Assembly (NCBI GenBank): GCA_041477005.1 | Contig: JBGOUJ010000189.1 | Location: 1-11,786, forward strand | Origin: JBGOUJ01 sp041477005 | GTDB taxonomy: Bacteria; Acidobacteriota; Terriglobia; Bryobacterales; JACQDG01 | DNA: 11,786 bases | Direction: 5' to 3' | Made by a program: the position numbers and the translations under genes | The notes under the pieces: model-generated | Database searches by the model: none | Told to the model about the DNA's origin: nothing | The model's input: the letters and a program-made list of their open reading frames with translations, nothing else | In this document: in pieces, positions 5,087-11,748 of the stretch | Numbering within the stretch: position 1 is the first letter of the stretch | Layout of the letters: the number at the start of each line of letters is the position of its first letter

Positions 5087-7423
5087 ATGGCCAAGGACGT
5101 TATCCTCGCCGCTGATCTCGGCGGTACCCCCCTGAGCCCCGACGAGCTGGCCGCCATTCCCGACTTCGCCGGCATCCGCAAAGAGATCTGGTCCAAGTTC
5201 CCCGGCGCCATCGCTCAGAAGACGCTCCGGGCGGGCGAGATCCTTATGCGGGAAGGCGAGAGCGGGACTACTGCTTTTTACCTGCGCTCGGGGACCCTGG
5301 ATGTTTTTCTCACCAACCCCGTGGGCGGCGTCGAAAGTCACCGGCGTCCTCGCCGGGGGCTGTTTCGCGGCATCACCAAGATCACCAGCTACGTCAAGGG
5401 AGTACCCGACCGCAGGCGCCCCGACCGTGGGGAAGAAGACCGGCCCGCCCGCACCCACATCCCGATCGACGCCTCGGTCGACCTGCCGCTCGACAACCCC
5501 ATCGCGACGCTCGAGGCAGGCGAGCTGATCGGCGAGCAGGCGGCGTTGGCGGCGTTGAAGCAGGAAAAGCTGAAGCGCCCCAAATTCTACCCCCGCTCGG
5601 CCACGGTGCGGGCCAAGACCGACGTCGTCGTCCTGGAGATGCTCCCCAACATCCTCAACAACGTCCTCTACAACGCGCCGGCCTTCAAAGAGAAGCTGAA
5701 CAACAGCTACCGCAACCGCGCGCTCGACACGCACCTGCGCTCCATCCCCATCTTCGCCCAGCTCAGCCAGGAGTTTTTGGACTACCTGAGGCAGCGCGTG
5801 GAGCTGGTGGATTTCGCCCCCGGCCAGCTTATCTGCCGGCAGGGCGACGTCGCCGACGCCTTTTACCTGGTCCGGCTGGGTTTTGTGAAGGTCTCGCAGG
5901 AGTTTCCCGGCGGCGAGATGGTGCTGACGTATCTCTCGCGCAGCTCCTATTTCGGCGAGATGGGCCTGCTGCCGCCGGCCTTCCGCGTCCGGGCCAAGGG
6001 CGGCGCCGCGGGCCAGCTTGCGGAAGGCGCGCTGTCGCAGGAGCCGCTGGTCTGCGGCCGCGCCCCCGAGGGCGAGCGAGCGCTGGCCGTCCCCTGGGAC
6101 GACTACATCTCCCGGGATCATTTCGAGATGCGCGCCGAGGGCAAGCAGGTCCGCGTGGCTCGCCGCCACTCCGGCAAGAACCCGATCACCTTCCGGATGC
6201 AGCCCCTGGACACGTTCCTGGTCTCACCCGGGGAAAGCTTCGTGGTCGGCGGCACGACCTTCGAGGTGCTGGAGGATCCCTTCCAGACGGGCCGCCGCAC
6301 CGCTACCTGCGCGGCGATGGACTTCGTGCAGCTCGTCCGCATCAAGGCCGAGGATTTCTCCAGGATGCTGCAGGAGTTCCCGGAGGTGGAAGCGGCGGTC
6401 ACCGAGGTCGCCCGCGCCCGGCGGCAGATGGACGCCCAGATTCTGAACCGCGTCCAGACCGTCTCCATGAACGACTTCCTCAAGCAGGAGCTGATGCAGG
6501 GCCAGAACCTGCTGCTGCTCGACCTGGAAAAGTGCACCCGCTGCGACGAGTGCACCAAGGCCTGCGCCGCCACCCACGAAGACAACGTCACCCGGCTGAT
6601 CCGCGAGGGCCTGCGGTTCGACAAGTATCTGGTCGCCACCAGTTGCCGCGCCTGCATGGACCCGCTGTGCATGACGCGCTGCCCGGTCGGCTCCATCCGG
6701 CGGAAACAATCGCTCGACATCGTCATCGAGGATTGGTGCATCGGCTGCGGCAACTGCGCCACCGATTGCCCTTACGGCAACATCAACGTGGTGCTGATCG
6801 ACGCGCCGGAGGGCCGGGGGCGGAAGGCCGAGCCGCGGCCTAAGGCGGTGGTTTGCGATCTTTGCGTGGAGTACCCCGAGCCGAACTGCGTCCGCGCCTG
6901 CCCGCACGGCGCGGCGATTCGGGTGGAGCCCAAGACCTTCTTTGCGCAGGAGCTGGCCGGCCTGCAACTGGCGGTGCCGTCGGCCGGCCCGCGCGTGGCA
7001 GCCGAAGCGCCCCGAGGTCCGGAAGGCGTCCCAGGGAGCGCACCGGAGGGCGCCGGCGAGGGCCTTCCTCAAGGGTCCGGGGCCGCCGGCGAGACGCGCA
7101 TCTACTCCAACATCGCGGACCTGTTGCCGATGCTGCCGCACCTGCGCGTCCGCGCCGGCCCGCGCGCCGGCGCCGTGCTTCAGCTCCGTTATCCCTCGAC
7201 CAGCTTCGGCCGCGCGCCAGAAAGCGACTACCGCTTCGCCGACGACGACCAAATGTCCCGCGTCCACTGTCTCATCCTCTGCGAGAACAACCGCTTCGTG
7301 CTGCGCGACATGAACTCGACCAACGGGACCCTGGTCAACGGCAATGCCGTGGGCGAGCTGGAGCTTCGCCCGGGAGACGTGATTCAGATCGGCCAGCTAG
7401 AAGTGGAGTTTTTGCAGAATTGA
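5087..7423 (+). CDS. cNMP-binding / FHA / four-[4Fe-4S] ferredoxin / FHA fusion protein
   Basis: A 778-residue cytoplasmic protein, probably the Fe-S electron carrier of the operon with built-in regulatory domains. Domain 1 (about 28-190) is a cyclic-nucleotide-binding fold with its phosphate cassette at GELIGEQAAL (145-154) and PRSATV (Arg170), plus two insertions. Domain 2 (about 215-430) is a second such fold. Its cassette begins YFGEMGLL (288-295), is interrupted by about 100 residues, and resumes at RRTATC (403-408). The insert carries FHA-like motifs, CGRAP (Gly324-Arg325) and SRDH (342-345). Residues about 475-625 are a DmsB/NrfC-type ferredoxin region with four cysteine sets: C483/486/489/493, C520/523/528/532, C551/554/557/561 and C590/593/601/605. 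After a Gly/Pro-rich linker, residues about 683-778 form a classic FHA domain: FGR (707-709), SRVH (724-727) and NSTNGT (743-748). No signal peptide is seen. ATG 5087 is preferred over the in-frame TTG 5015, which overlaps the promoter. The electron partners are inferred from neighbouring genes. Confidence 0.9.
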   Translation: MAKDVILAADLGGTPLSPDELAAIPDFAGIRKEIWSKFPGAIAQKTLRAGEILMREGESGTTAFYLRSGTLDVFLTNPVGGVESHRRPRRGLFRGITKITSYVKGVPDRRRPDRGEEDRPARTHIPIDASVDLPLDNPIATLEAGELIGEQAALAALKQEKLKRPKFYPRSATVRAKTDVVVLEMLPNILNNVLYNAPAFKEKLNNSYRNRALDTHLRSIPIFAQLSQEFLDYLRQRVELVDFAPGQLICRQGDVADAFYLVRLGFVKVSQEFPGGEMVLTYLSRSSYFGEMGLLPPAFRVRAKGGAAGQLAEGALSQEPLVCGRAPEGERALAVPWDDYISRDHFEMRAEGKQVRVARRHSGKNPITFRMQPLDTFLVSPGESFVVGGTTFEVLEDPFQTGRRTATCAAMDFVQLVRIKAEDFSRMLQEFPEVEAAVTEVARARRQMDAQILNRVQTVSMNDFLKQELMQGQNLLLLDLEKCTRCDECTKACAATHEDNVTRLIREGLRFDKYLVATSCRACMDPLCMTRCPVGSIRRKQSLDIVIEDWCIGCGNCATDCPYGNINVVLIDAPEGRGRKAEPRPKAVVCDLCVEYPEPNCVRACPHGAAIRVEPKTFFAQELAGLQLAVPSAGPRVAAEAPRGPEGVPGSAPEGAGEGLPQGSGAAGETRIYSNIADLLPMLPHLRVRAGPRAGAVLQLRYPSTSFGRAPESDYRFADDDQMSRVHCLILCENNRFVLRDMNSTNGTLVNGNAVGELELRPGDVIQIGQLEVEFLQN

Positions 7424-7487
7424 GGAATGGAGGAATGGGGGAAAAGATGACGAAGGCACAATTTCTCAATTTCTCAATTCCTCAATT
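7418..7487. repeat. Inverted repeat spanning the stop codon of the Fe-S gene
   Basis: AATTGAGGAAT (7418-7428) is the exact reverse complement of ATTCCTCAATT (7477-7487). The left arm includes the TGA stop of the upstream gene. A related copy, GGAGGAATGG, follows at 7429-7438 and can pair with other units of the downstream tract, so several alternative hairpins are possible. It may adjust expression between the Fe-S and membrane genes. Confidence 0.5.
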
Positions 7488-7515
7488 TCTCAATTCCCTC
7501 AATTCTCTCCCATGA
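7447..7515 (+). CDS. Possible 22-residue leader peptide encoded by the repeat tract
   Basis: ATG 7447 follows a purine-rich GGGGGA (7437-7442) at usable spacing. It opens a 22-codon frame rich in Phe, Leu, Asn and Ser, because it reads through the 8-bp repeats. Its TGA (7513-7515) overlaps the ATG of the membrane gene in an ATGA arrangement. That gene has only CTCTCCC before its ATG and no Shine-Dalgarno sequence of its own, so translation of this peptide could deliver ribosomes to it. No homology is recognised, and the frame may be incidental. Confidence 0.3.
   Translation: MTKAQFLNFSIPQFLNSLNSLP
7459..7507. repeat. 8-bp tandem repeat tract (consensus CAATTTCT / CAATTCCT)
   Basis: About six consecutive copies: CAATTTCT at 7459 and 7467, CAATTCCT at 7475, CAATTTCT at 7483, CAATTCCCT (one base longer) at 7491 and a degenerate copy at 7500. 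The tract is AT-rich in an otherwise GC-rich operon and ends a few bases before the ATG at 7512. It reads like an intergenic repeat family or a slippage-prone microsatellite. The units are too short and have no spacers, so it is not a CRISPR. Confidence 0.75.
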
Positions 7516-8483
7516 TTCTCGACCGAACTCACCGCTCGTGGATTCTCGGCTGCGGCGGCGTCGCGCTGGTGTCTTCGCTGGTCTACATGGTCTACTCCAT
7601 GCAGGCGCCGAACGGGCCGACCGGCGGCTCGGTCATCGGTCTGGCGTTTGCCTTCGCGGGCACGGCCGTGATCGTCTTTGAATGCCTGCTGAGCCTGCGG
7701 AAGAAGTATCCGGCCTCGCCCTTAGGCGGCGTTCAGACCTGGCTCAAGGCGCACGTCTGGCTCGGGCTGTTGAGTTTTCTCCTCATCCTGTTTCACGCCG
7801 GCTTCCACTGGGGCCGCGGCGTGGCGGCGCTGATTATGTGGCTGTTCTTCCTCATCACCATCAGCGGCATCTACGGCATGGCGCTGCAGTCCTATATCCC
7901 ACGGCGGATGACGGAGTTGGTCAGGCGCGAGACTCTCTATGAGCAGATCCCCGACGTAATTCGCTCGCTGCGCCTGGAAGCCGACGAGCGTGTCGAGTTT
8001 CTGACCGCCGACCTCGGCGTCGAGGAGCCGGCGGAAGAAGAGCTGTTCCACGCCGGCGGAAAAAAATTCTATTTCGACCCGGCGCAGCGCAAGAGCGCCG
8101 CCGAAAAGGTGGAGGCCGAGCGGGAGAGACGCAAGTCGTCGCCGCAAATCGAGATCGAAGAGGACGCCTCCCGGGCCATGCGGGCCCATTACCTGCAGGA
8201 GATCCGGCCCTACCTCGAGAGCCGCCCCTCGGGCTTCGCCCGCCGGCTGTTCCCCACGGCCGCCGCCGTCTCCGCGTACTTTCAACACTTGCGAACCATC
8301 ATGCCGGTGGCCGCCCACGACGTGCTGCACGATCTCGAGAGCGTCTGCGAAGAGCGCCGCGAGCTGGCCGTGCAGGAGCGCCTGCACCACTGGCTGCACG
8401 GCTGGCTGTTGATCCACGCGCCGCTCTCCATGGCGTTTCTGGTTCTCACGCTGATTCACGCGGTACTGTCGCTGCGATATTGA
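7512..8483 (+). CDS. Integral membrane cytochrome b-like protein with two trans-membrane His pairs
   Basis: A 323-residue inner-membrane protein, probably a diheme b-type subunit passing electrons between the cytoplasmic Fe-S protein and the periplasmic cytochrome c. Helices are predicted at about 10-30, 42-62, 78-99, 104-126 and 296-320. His81 and His95 in helix 3 (KAHVWLGLLSFLLILFHAG) and His302 and His316 in helix 5 (LLIHAPLSMAFLVLTLIHA) are each 14 residues apart. This is the spacing by which two stacked hemes are held in cytochrome b and ferric-reductase-like proteins. Further His residues (99, 292, 293, 296) lie near the membrane faces. Residues about 128-285 are a long charged soluble segment, rich in Glu, Arg and Lys, between helices 4 and 5; this is unusual for small cytochromes b. 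The stop is one base before the next ATG. No exact family name is recognised; heme binding is inferred from the His pattern and context. Confidence 0.8.
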   Translation: MILDRTHRSWILGCGGVALVSSLVYMVYSMQAPNGPTGGSVIGLAFAFAGTAVIVFECLLSLRKKYPASPLGGVQTWLKAHVWLGLLSFLLILFHAGFHWGRGVAALIMWLFFLITISGIYGMALQSYIPRRMTELVRRETLYEQIPDVIRSLRLEADERVEFLTADLGVEEPAEEELFHAGGKKFYFDPAQRKSAAEKVEAERERRKSSPQIEIEEDASRAMRAHYLQEIRPYLESRPSGFARRLFPTAAAVSAYFQHLRTIMPVAAHDVLHDLESVCEERRELAVQERLHHWLHGWLLIHAPLSMAFLVLTLIHAVLSLRY

Positions 8484-8484
8484 C

Positions 8485-9810
8485 ATGCCCAAGGAAGAGA
8501 AACCGCTGGAATACGAACGCCGGATCCTCGATACCAAGGGCCTGGCGCAGCGCATCGATCTGACCTATTTGAAGCGACCGCACTGGCTTCGAAGCTGGCG
8601 CGGCCGCCTCACGCTGCTCGCGCCCTTGCTCGCGGCCGTCGGAGCGGCGCCGTTCATCGCCGGCATCGGCGGCGGCAAGAAAGTTTTCTCCAACGGTCCC
8701 GTCTCTCGCGCCCACACCATCTTCGAAAGCAACTGCTCCCTCTGCCACGCGCAAAGGTTCTCCGCCGTGGCCGACGCCGCCTGCAAGAAGTGCCACGACG
8801 GCCCGATCCACCAGGAGAACGCCATCGGCCCGGAACGCTGCGCCGGGTGCCACATCGAGCATCGCGGCAACATCGCGCTGGCCCAGGTCGCCGACGGCCA
8901 CTGCACCCGATGCCACGCCGACCTCGGCGCTCACGGCAAGAACGTCCGCCTGGAGGCCCTCTCCATCACCAGCTTCCGCCCCGACCGGCATCCCGATTTT
9001 CCTTCCCCGAAGAAGGCCGACCGCCGACCCCTGAGGTTAAACCACGCCGCGCACATGCCGCCGCAGCCGAAGACCATGCGCGGCATGAAGCTGCCCATGC
9101 AGTGCAGCGATTGCCACGGGACCGACCGCGCCTCGCCGGCGGGCGACCTGCTGCCGGTGACCTTCGAGCAGCACTGCCGGTCCTGCCACAAGCGCGAGCT
9201 GGAATTCGACGTCTATCAACTGCTCGGCGAAAGCGCCCCGCCCGCTCCGCACACCAAGGACCCGAAGACGATTCACCAATTCATCGCGCAGAGCTACCAG
9301 AAGCTGCTGCAGGCGAATCCGGCGGTCATCCGGCAGCCCCTGGGCCGCGACCTGCTGCCCGCCCCCAACGCGGCGGCCTGGCTGGCGTCGGTCGTCACGC
9401 AATCGGAGACTTTCCTGTTCGAGAAGAAGTGCACCTACTGCCACGAGTATGAGCCGGTGCGCAGCGAGTTCCCCGTGGTCAAGAAGGTTAACCTGATCCG
9501 CGGCCAATACGTGGAAGGTAAGCCCAATGGCCAGCCATGGCTGGAGCACGCTTCATTCAGCCATCGCGCCCACCGGGCCGTGGACTGCTCCTCCTGCCAT
9601 CGCGCGGCGCGCACCAGCACGAAGACGGAAGACGTGTTAATCCCGAAAATGTCGAATTGCCTCCCCTGCCACGGCGCGACCGGCGCCTCGCAGGACTATT
9701 GCACGCAGTGCCATCTCTACCACGACAAGAGCAAAGAACTCGACAAAGACCGCCGGCCGGTAGAACAATTGGTGGGGCGGGCGTTCCCGGCTGCCGTCCC
9801 CGGATCCTGA
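8485..9810 (+). CDS. Membrane-anchored decaheme c-type cytochrome
   Basis: A 441-residue multiheme cytochrome c. A basic N-terminal cytoplasmic stretch (about 1-41) is followed by one hydrophobic segment at about 42-62 that should anchor it with the heme part in the periplasm. Ten CXXCH heme sites start at residues 84 (CSLCH), 100 (CKKCH), 119 (CAGCH), 140 (CTRCH), 207 (CSDCH), 231 (CRSCH), 316 (CTYCH), 368 (CSSCH), 392 (CLPCH) and 406 (CTQCH). Nearby free His residues could serve as distal ligands. The sites fall into groups 4+2+1+3. A heme-free stretch of about 80 residues (236-315) is rich in Pro, Ala and Gln. The close spacing suits a heme wire of the cytochrome c3/c7 or NrfH-like superfamily; a catalytic role is not excluded. 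It starts one base after the cytochrome b-like gene and ends three bases before the phosphatase gene. The terminal acceptor or donor cannot be told from the sequence. Confidence 0.92.
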   Translation: MPKEEKPLEYERRILDTKGLAQRIDLTYLKRPHWLRSWRGRLTLLAPLLAAVGAAPFIAGIGGGKKVFSNGPVSRAHTIFESNCSLCHAQRFSAVADAACKKCHDGPIHQENAIGPERCAGCHIEHRGNIALAQVADGHCTRCHADLGAHGKNVRLEALSITSFRPDRHPDFPSPKKADRRPLRLNHAAHMPPQPKTMRGMKLPMQCSDCHGTDRASPAGDLLPVTFEQHCRSCHKRELEFDVYQLLGESAPPAPHTKDPKTIHQFIAQSYQKLLQANPAVIRQPLGRDLLPAPNAAAWLASVVTQSETFLFEKKCTYCHEYEPVRSEFPVVKKVNLIRGQYVEGKPNGQPWLEHASFSHRAHRAVDCSSCHRAARTSTKTEDVLIPKMSNCLPCHGATGASQDYCTQCHLYHDKSKELDKDRRPVEQLVGRAFPAAVPGS

Positions 9811-9813
9811 CCT

Positions 9814-10539
9814 ATGCCCAAACTCGACGCTTTCGGAATCACCGACCTCGGCCTGGCCCGCGAGAACAACGAGGACGCCTGGCTGATCGATCCGGCGCTC
9901 TCGATCGCCATCGTCGCCGACGGCATGGGGGGCGCGGCGTGCGGCGAGATCGCCTCGGGGCTGACCATCGAGACGGTCGCCGCCTATCTGCGCAGCCCGC
10001 TCGAAGATCTGCCCCCGGAGCAATCGATCCGGGAGGCCATCCGCGAGGCCAACCGGCGCGTGCTCGACCGCGCCCGCGGCGAGCCGGGCTGTGAGGGTAT
10101 GGGATCCACCATCGTGGCCGCGTTCTGGAACTTGCCACGCGTCATCATCGCCAATGTCGGCGACAGCCGGGCCTACCTGTGGCGCGGCGGCGCGCTGCGG
10201 CAGCTCTCGTACGACCAAACCCTGGTCAACGAATTGCGCAAGAGGCTCGGCTTGACCCAGGAGCAAGTCGACAGCTACGCGCACAAGAACGTGCTCACGA
10301 TGGCGGTGGGCACTACCGAAGACGTCCTCATCCAAACCTGCGAAGAGACACTGGCTCCCGGCGATCAGATGCTGCTCTGCTCCGACGGCCTCCACGGGCC
10401 GGTCGGCGACCAGGCCCTGGCCGAGATCCTGGCCGAGGCAGGCTCGCTCCGCGACACGCTGGGGAAACTGGTGGATCGCGCCAAGGCCGCCGGGGGCGAA
10501 GACAACATCACCGCCGTGCTGCTGCAATACTTGGACTGA
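9814..10539 (+). CDS. PP2C-family Ser/Thr protein phosphatase
   Basis: A 241-residue cytoplasmic metal-dependent (PPM/PP2C) phosphatase that removes phosphate from Ser/Thr residues. All expected motifs are present in order: ARENNEDAW (15-23), VADGMGG with metal ligands Asp36-Gly37, GMGSTIVAA near residue 95, NVGDSRAYL (114-122), CSDGLHG with Asp191, and GGEDNIT with Asp230 and Asn231. The length is typical of the compact bacterial PrpC/Stp type without extra domains. It starts three bases after the decaheme gene and is followed six bases later by a kinase gene. The usual pairing suggests that it reverses that kinase's action, plausibly on the FHA-containing Fe-S protein or its partners. The fold and activity are confidently assigned; the substrate is inferred. 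Confidence 0.95.
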   Translation: MPKLDAFGITDLGLARENNEDAWLIDPALSIAIVADGMGGAACGEIASGLTIETVAAYLRSPLEDLPPEQSIREAIREANRRVLDRARGEPGCEGMGSTIVAAFWNLPRVIIANVGDSRAYLWRGGALRQLSYDQTLVNELRKRLGLTQEQVDSYAHKNVLTMAVGTTEDVLIQTCEETLAPGDQMLLCSDGLHGPVGDQALAEILAEAGSLRDTLGKLVDRAKAAGGEDNITAVLLQYLD

Positions 10540-10545
10540 CCGCAA

Positions 10546-11748
10546 ATGGAAAGAATCGGCCCCTACGAGATTCTCGGCCTTCTCCACGGCGGCCAGCGGC
10601 CGCTCTGCCGCGCCCGCGCCGCCGACGGCCGCGTGGTGGCGCTGAAGACCATGCCGGTGGCCGGTCTCACACTGGACGCCCGCGAGCGCTTCGCTCGCGA
10701 GGCCGCCATTTGCAAAGAACTGGACCACCCCAACCTGGTGCGCGTTTACGACAGCGGCGAGGCCGACGGATTTCTCTACCAGGCGATGGACCGGCTCGAA
10801 GGCGCCGACCTGAGCCGCGTGCTCGCCGAGCGCCGGCCGCTTTCCTGGGATCAGAAAATCTCCATCATGGAGCAGGTCTGCGAGGGACTGGAATACGCCC
10901 ACGCCCGCCGGCTGGTCCACCGCGATATCAAGCCCGCAAACCTGTTCCTGGAGAACTCGGGGCGCGTGCGCATTCTGGACTTCGGCATGGCCCGCGTAGA
11001 CGCTTCCCAGCTCACCAGGGCCGGCGCGGCCGTGGGCACCTTGACCTACATGGCGCCGGAACAGATCCGCGGCGAGACTTGCACCCCGGGCTCCGACGTG
11101 TTCGCCGCCGGCATCGTCTTCTACGAGCTGGCCACAGGCAAACACCCGTTCGCCACCGGCGACGCCAGCGTGTCCGACATCCTGACCGGCGTGCTGTTCC
11201 AGAACCCGACGCCCCTCAAAGATCTCGCTCCCGACGCCCCCGAGGGCCTGGACCTGGTCCTCGGTAAAGCGCTCGAAAAGGCCCCGGCCGGGCGCCTGCA
11301 AAATGCCGGCGATTTCAAGCAGGCGCTCGCGCTCTGCAAAATCACGCTGAAGCTGCGGCCGGCGGCGGCCGCAGCGGGGCCGGGCCCGGCCGAAGCGGCC
11401 GATCCGGGGAAAACTGTGGTGGTTCGCCGCACGCCCAGACCGGAAGCCCCGCCCCAGCGGCCCCCGGAACGCCCGGGCTCTCCGCGGGCCGAGCCGCCGC
11501 CAAAGCCAGCACCCAAGCCGGCATCCAAGCCGGCGCCCAAGCCGGAGCAGGTTTTCTGCCCATCCTGCACGTACGGCAACCCCAAGGGCGCCACGACCTG
11601 CCTCCGCTGCGGTCTTCCACTGGCCACGCCGAAATTGCCGGCCCCGGACTTCGGCGACCGCCGCCTGCAGTGGGCTGTGATCGGAGTCATCGTAACTGGA
11701 GTTTTGGTGTTGCTGTTCCTGCTTTTTGCGAGTGTCGGAAGCCGATGA
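10546..11748 (+). CDS. Eukaryotic-type Ser/Thr protein kinase with C-terminal zinc ribbon and membrane anchor
   Basis: A 400-residue protein kinase. The kinase domain covers about 7-265: VALK with ATP-binding Lys34, HRDIKPANL with catalytic Asp127, DFG (145-147), GTLTYMAPE (Glu172) and SDVFAAGIVFYEL. The glycine loop is unusual: LLHGGQRPLCRA (12-23) replaces the family's GxGxxGxV, keeping only the central glycines. A Pro/Ala-rich linker follows, including a KPAP-type repeat (320-335). Next come a four-cysteine zinc ribbon (Cys338, 341, 352, 355) and one membrane helix at about 373-395 with only a few residues beyond it. Kinase and ribbon should both be cytoplasmic, with no outer sensor domain such as PASTA. 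Input therefore probably comes from inside the cell or from membrane partners. It follows the phosphatase by six bases and overlaps the next start (ATGA). Likely targets are proteins recognised by the two FHA domains encoded upstream. Confidence 0.94.
   Translation: MERIGPYEILGLLHGGQRPLCRARAADGRVVALKTMPVAGLTLDARERFAREAAICKELDHPNLVRVYDSGEADGFLYQAMDRLEGADLSRVLAERRPLSWDQKISIMEQVCEGLEYAHARRLVHRDIKPANLFLENSGRVRILDFGMARVDASQLTRAGAAVGTLTYMAPEQIRGETCTPGSDVFAAGIVFYELATGKHPFATGDASVSDILTGVLFQNPTPLKDLAPDAPEGLDLVLGKALEKAPAGRLQNAGDFKQALALCKITLKLRPAAAAAGPGPAEAADPGKTVVVRRTPRPEAPPQRPPERPGSPRAEPPPKPAPKPASKPAPKPEQVFCPSCTYGNPKGATTCLRCGLPLATPKLPAPDFGDRRLQWAVIGVIVTGVLVLLFLLFASVGSR
11503..11550 (+). repeat. Four in-frame 12-bp repeats (KPAP-type) in the kinase linker
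   Basis: Units beginning AAGCCAGCACCC, AAGCCGGCATCC, AAGCCGGCGCCC and AAGCCGGAGCAG lie end to end in the kinase frame and encode KPAP, KPAS, KPAP and KPEQ. They form a stiff basic linker between the kinase domain and the zinc ribbon. Copy number could vary between strains by slippage. Confidence 0.7.

Noticed and set aside
5042..7267. Long minus-strand frames (5042-6169 and 6224-7267) opposite the Fe-S fusion gene
   Set aside because: No domain is recognisable, they have the composition of codon-mirrored GC-rich DNA, and the + strand gene has clear motifs throughout.
7459..7507. CRISPR-like array
   Set aside because: The repeat units are 8 bases with no spacers and no cas genes nearby; this is a simple tandem repeat.
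8790..9452. 220-codon frame overlapping the decaheme cytochrome gene in another + frame
   Set aside because: It is an Arg/Pro/Ala-rich shadow of the cytochrome reading frame, without motifs.
9637..11301. A 554-codon open frame on the minus strand opposite the phosphatase and kinase genes
   Set aside because: It lies antisense to two genes with complete catalytic motifs. Its translation is low-complexity (Gly, Ala, Val, Arg, His) with no recognisable domain. Long antisense frames are expected at this GC content.
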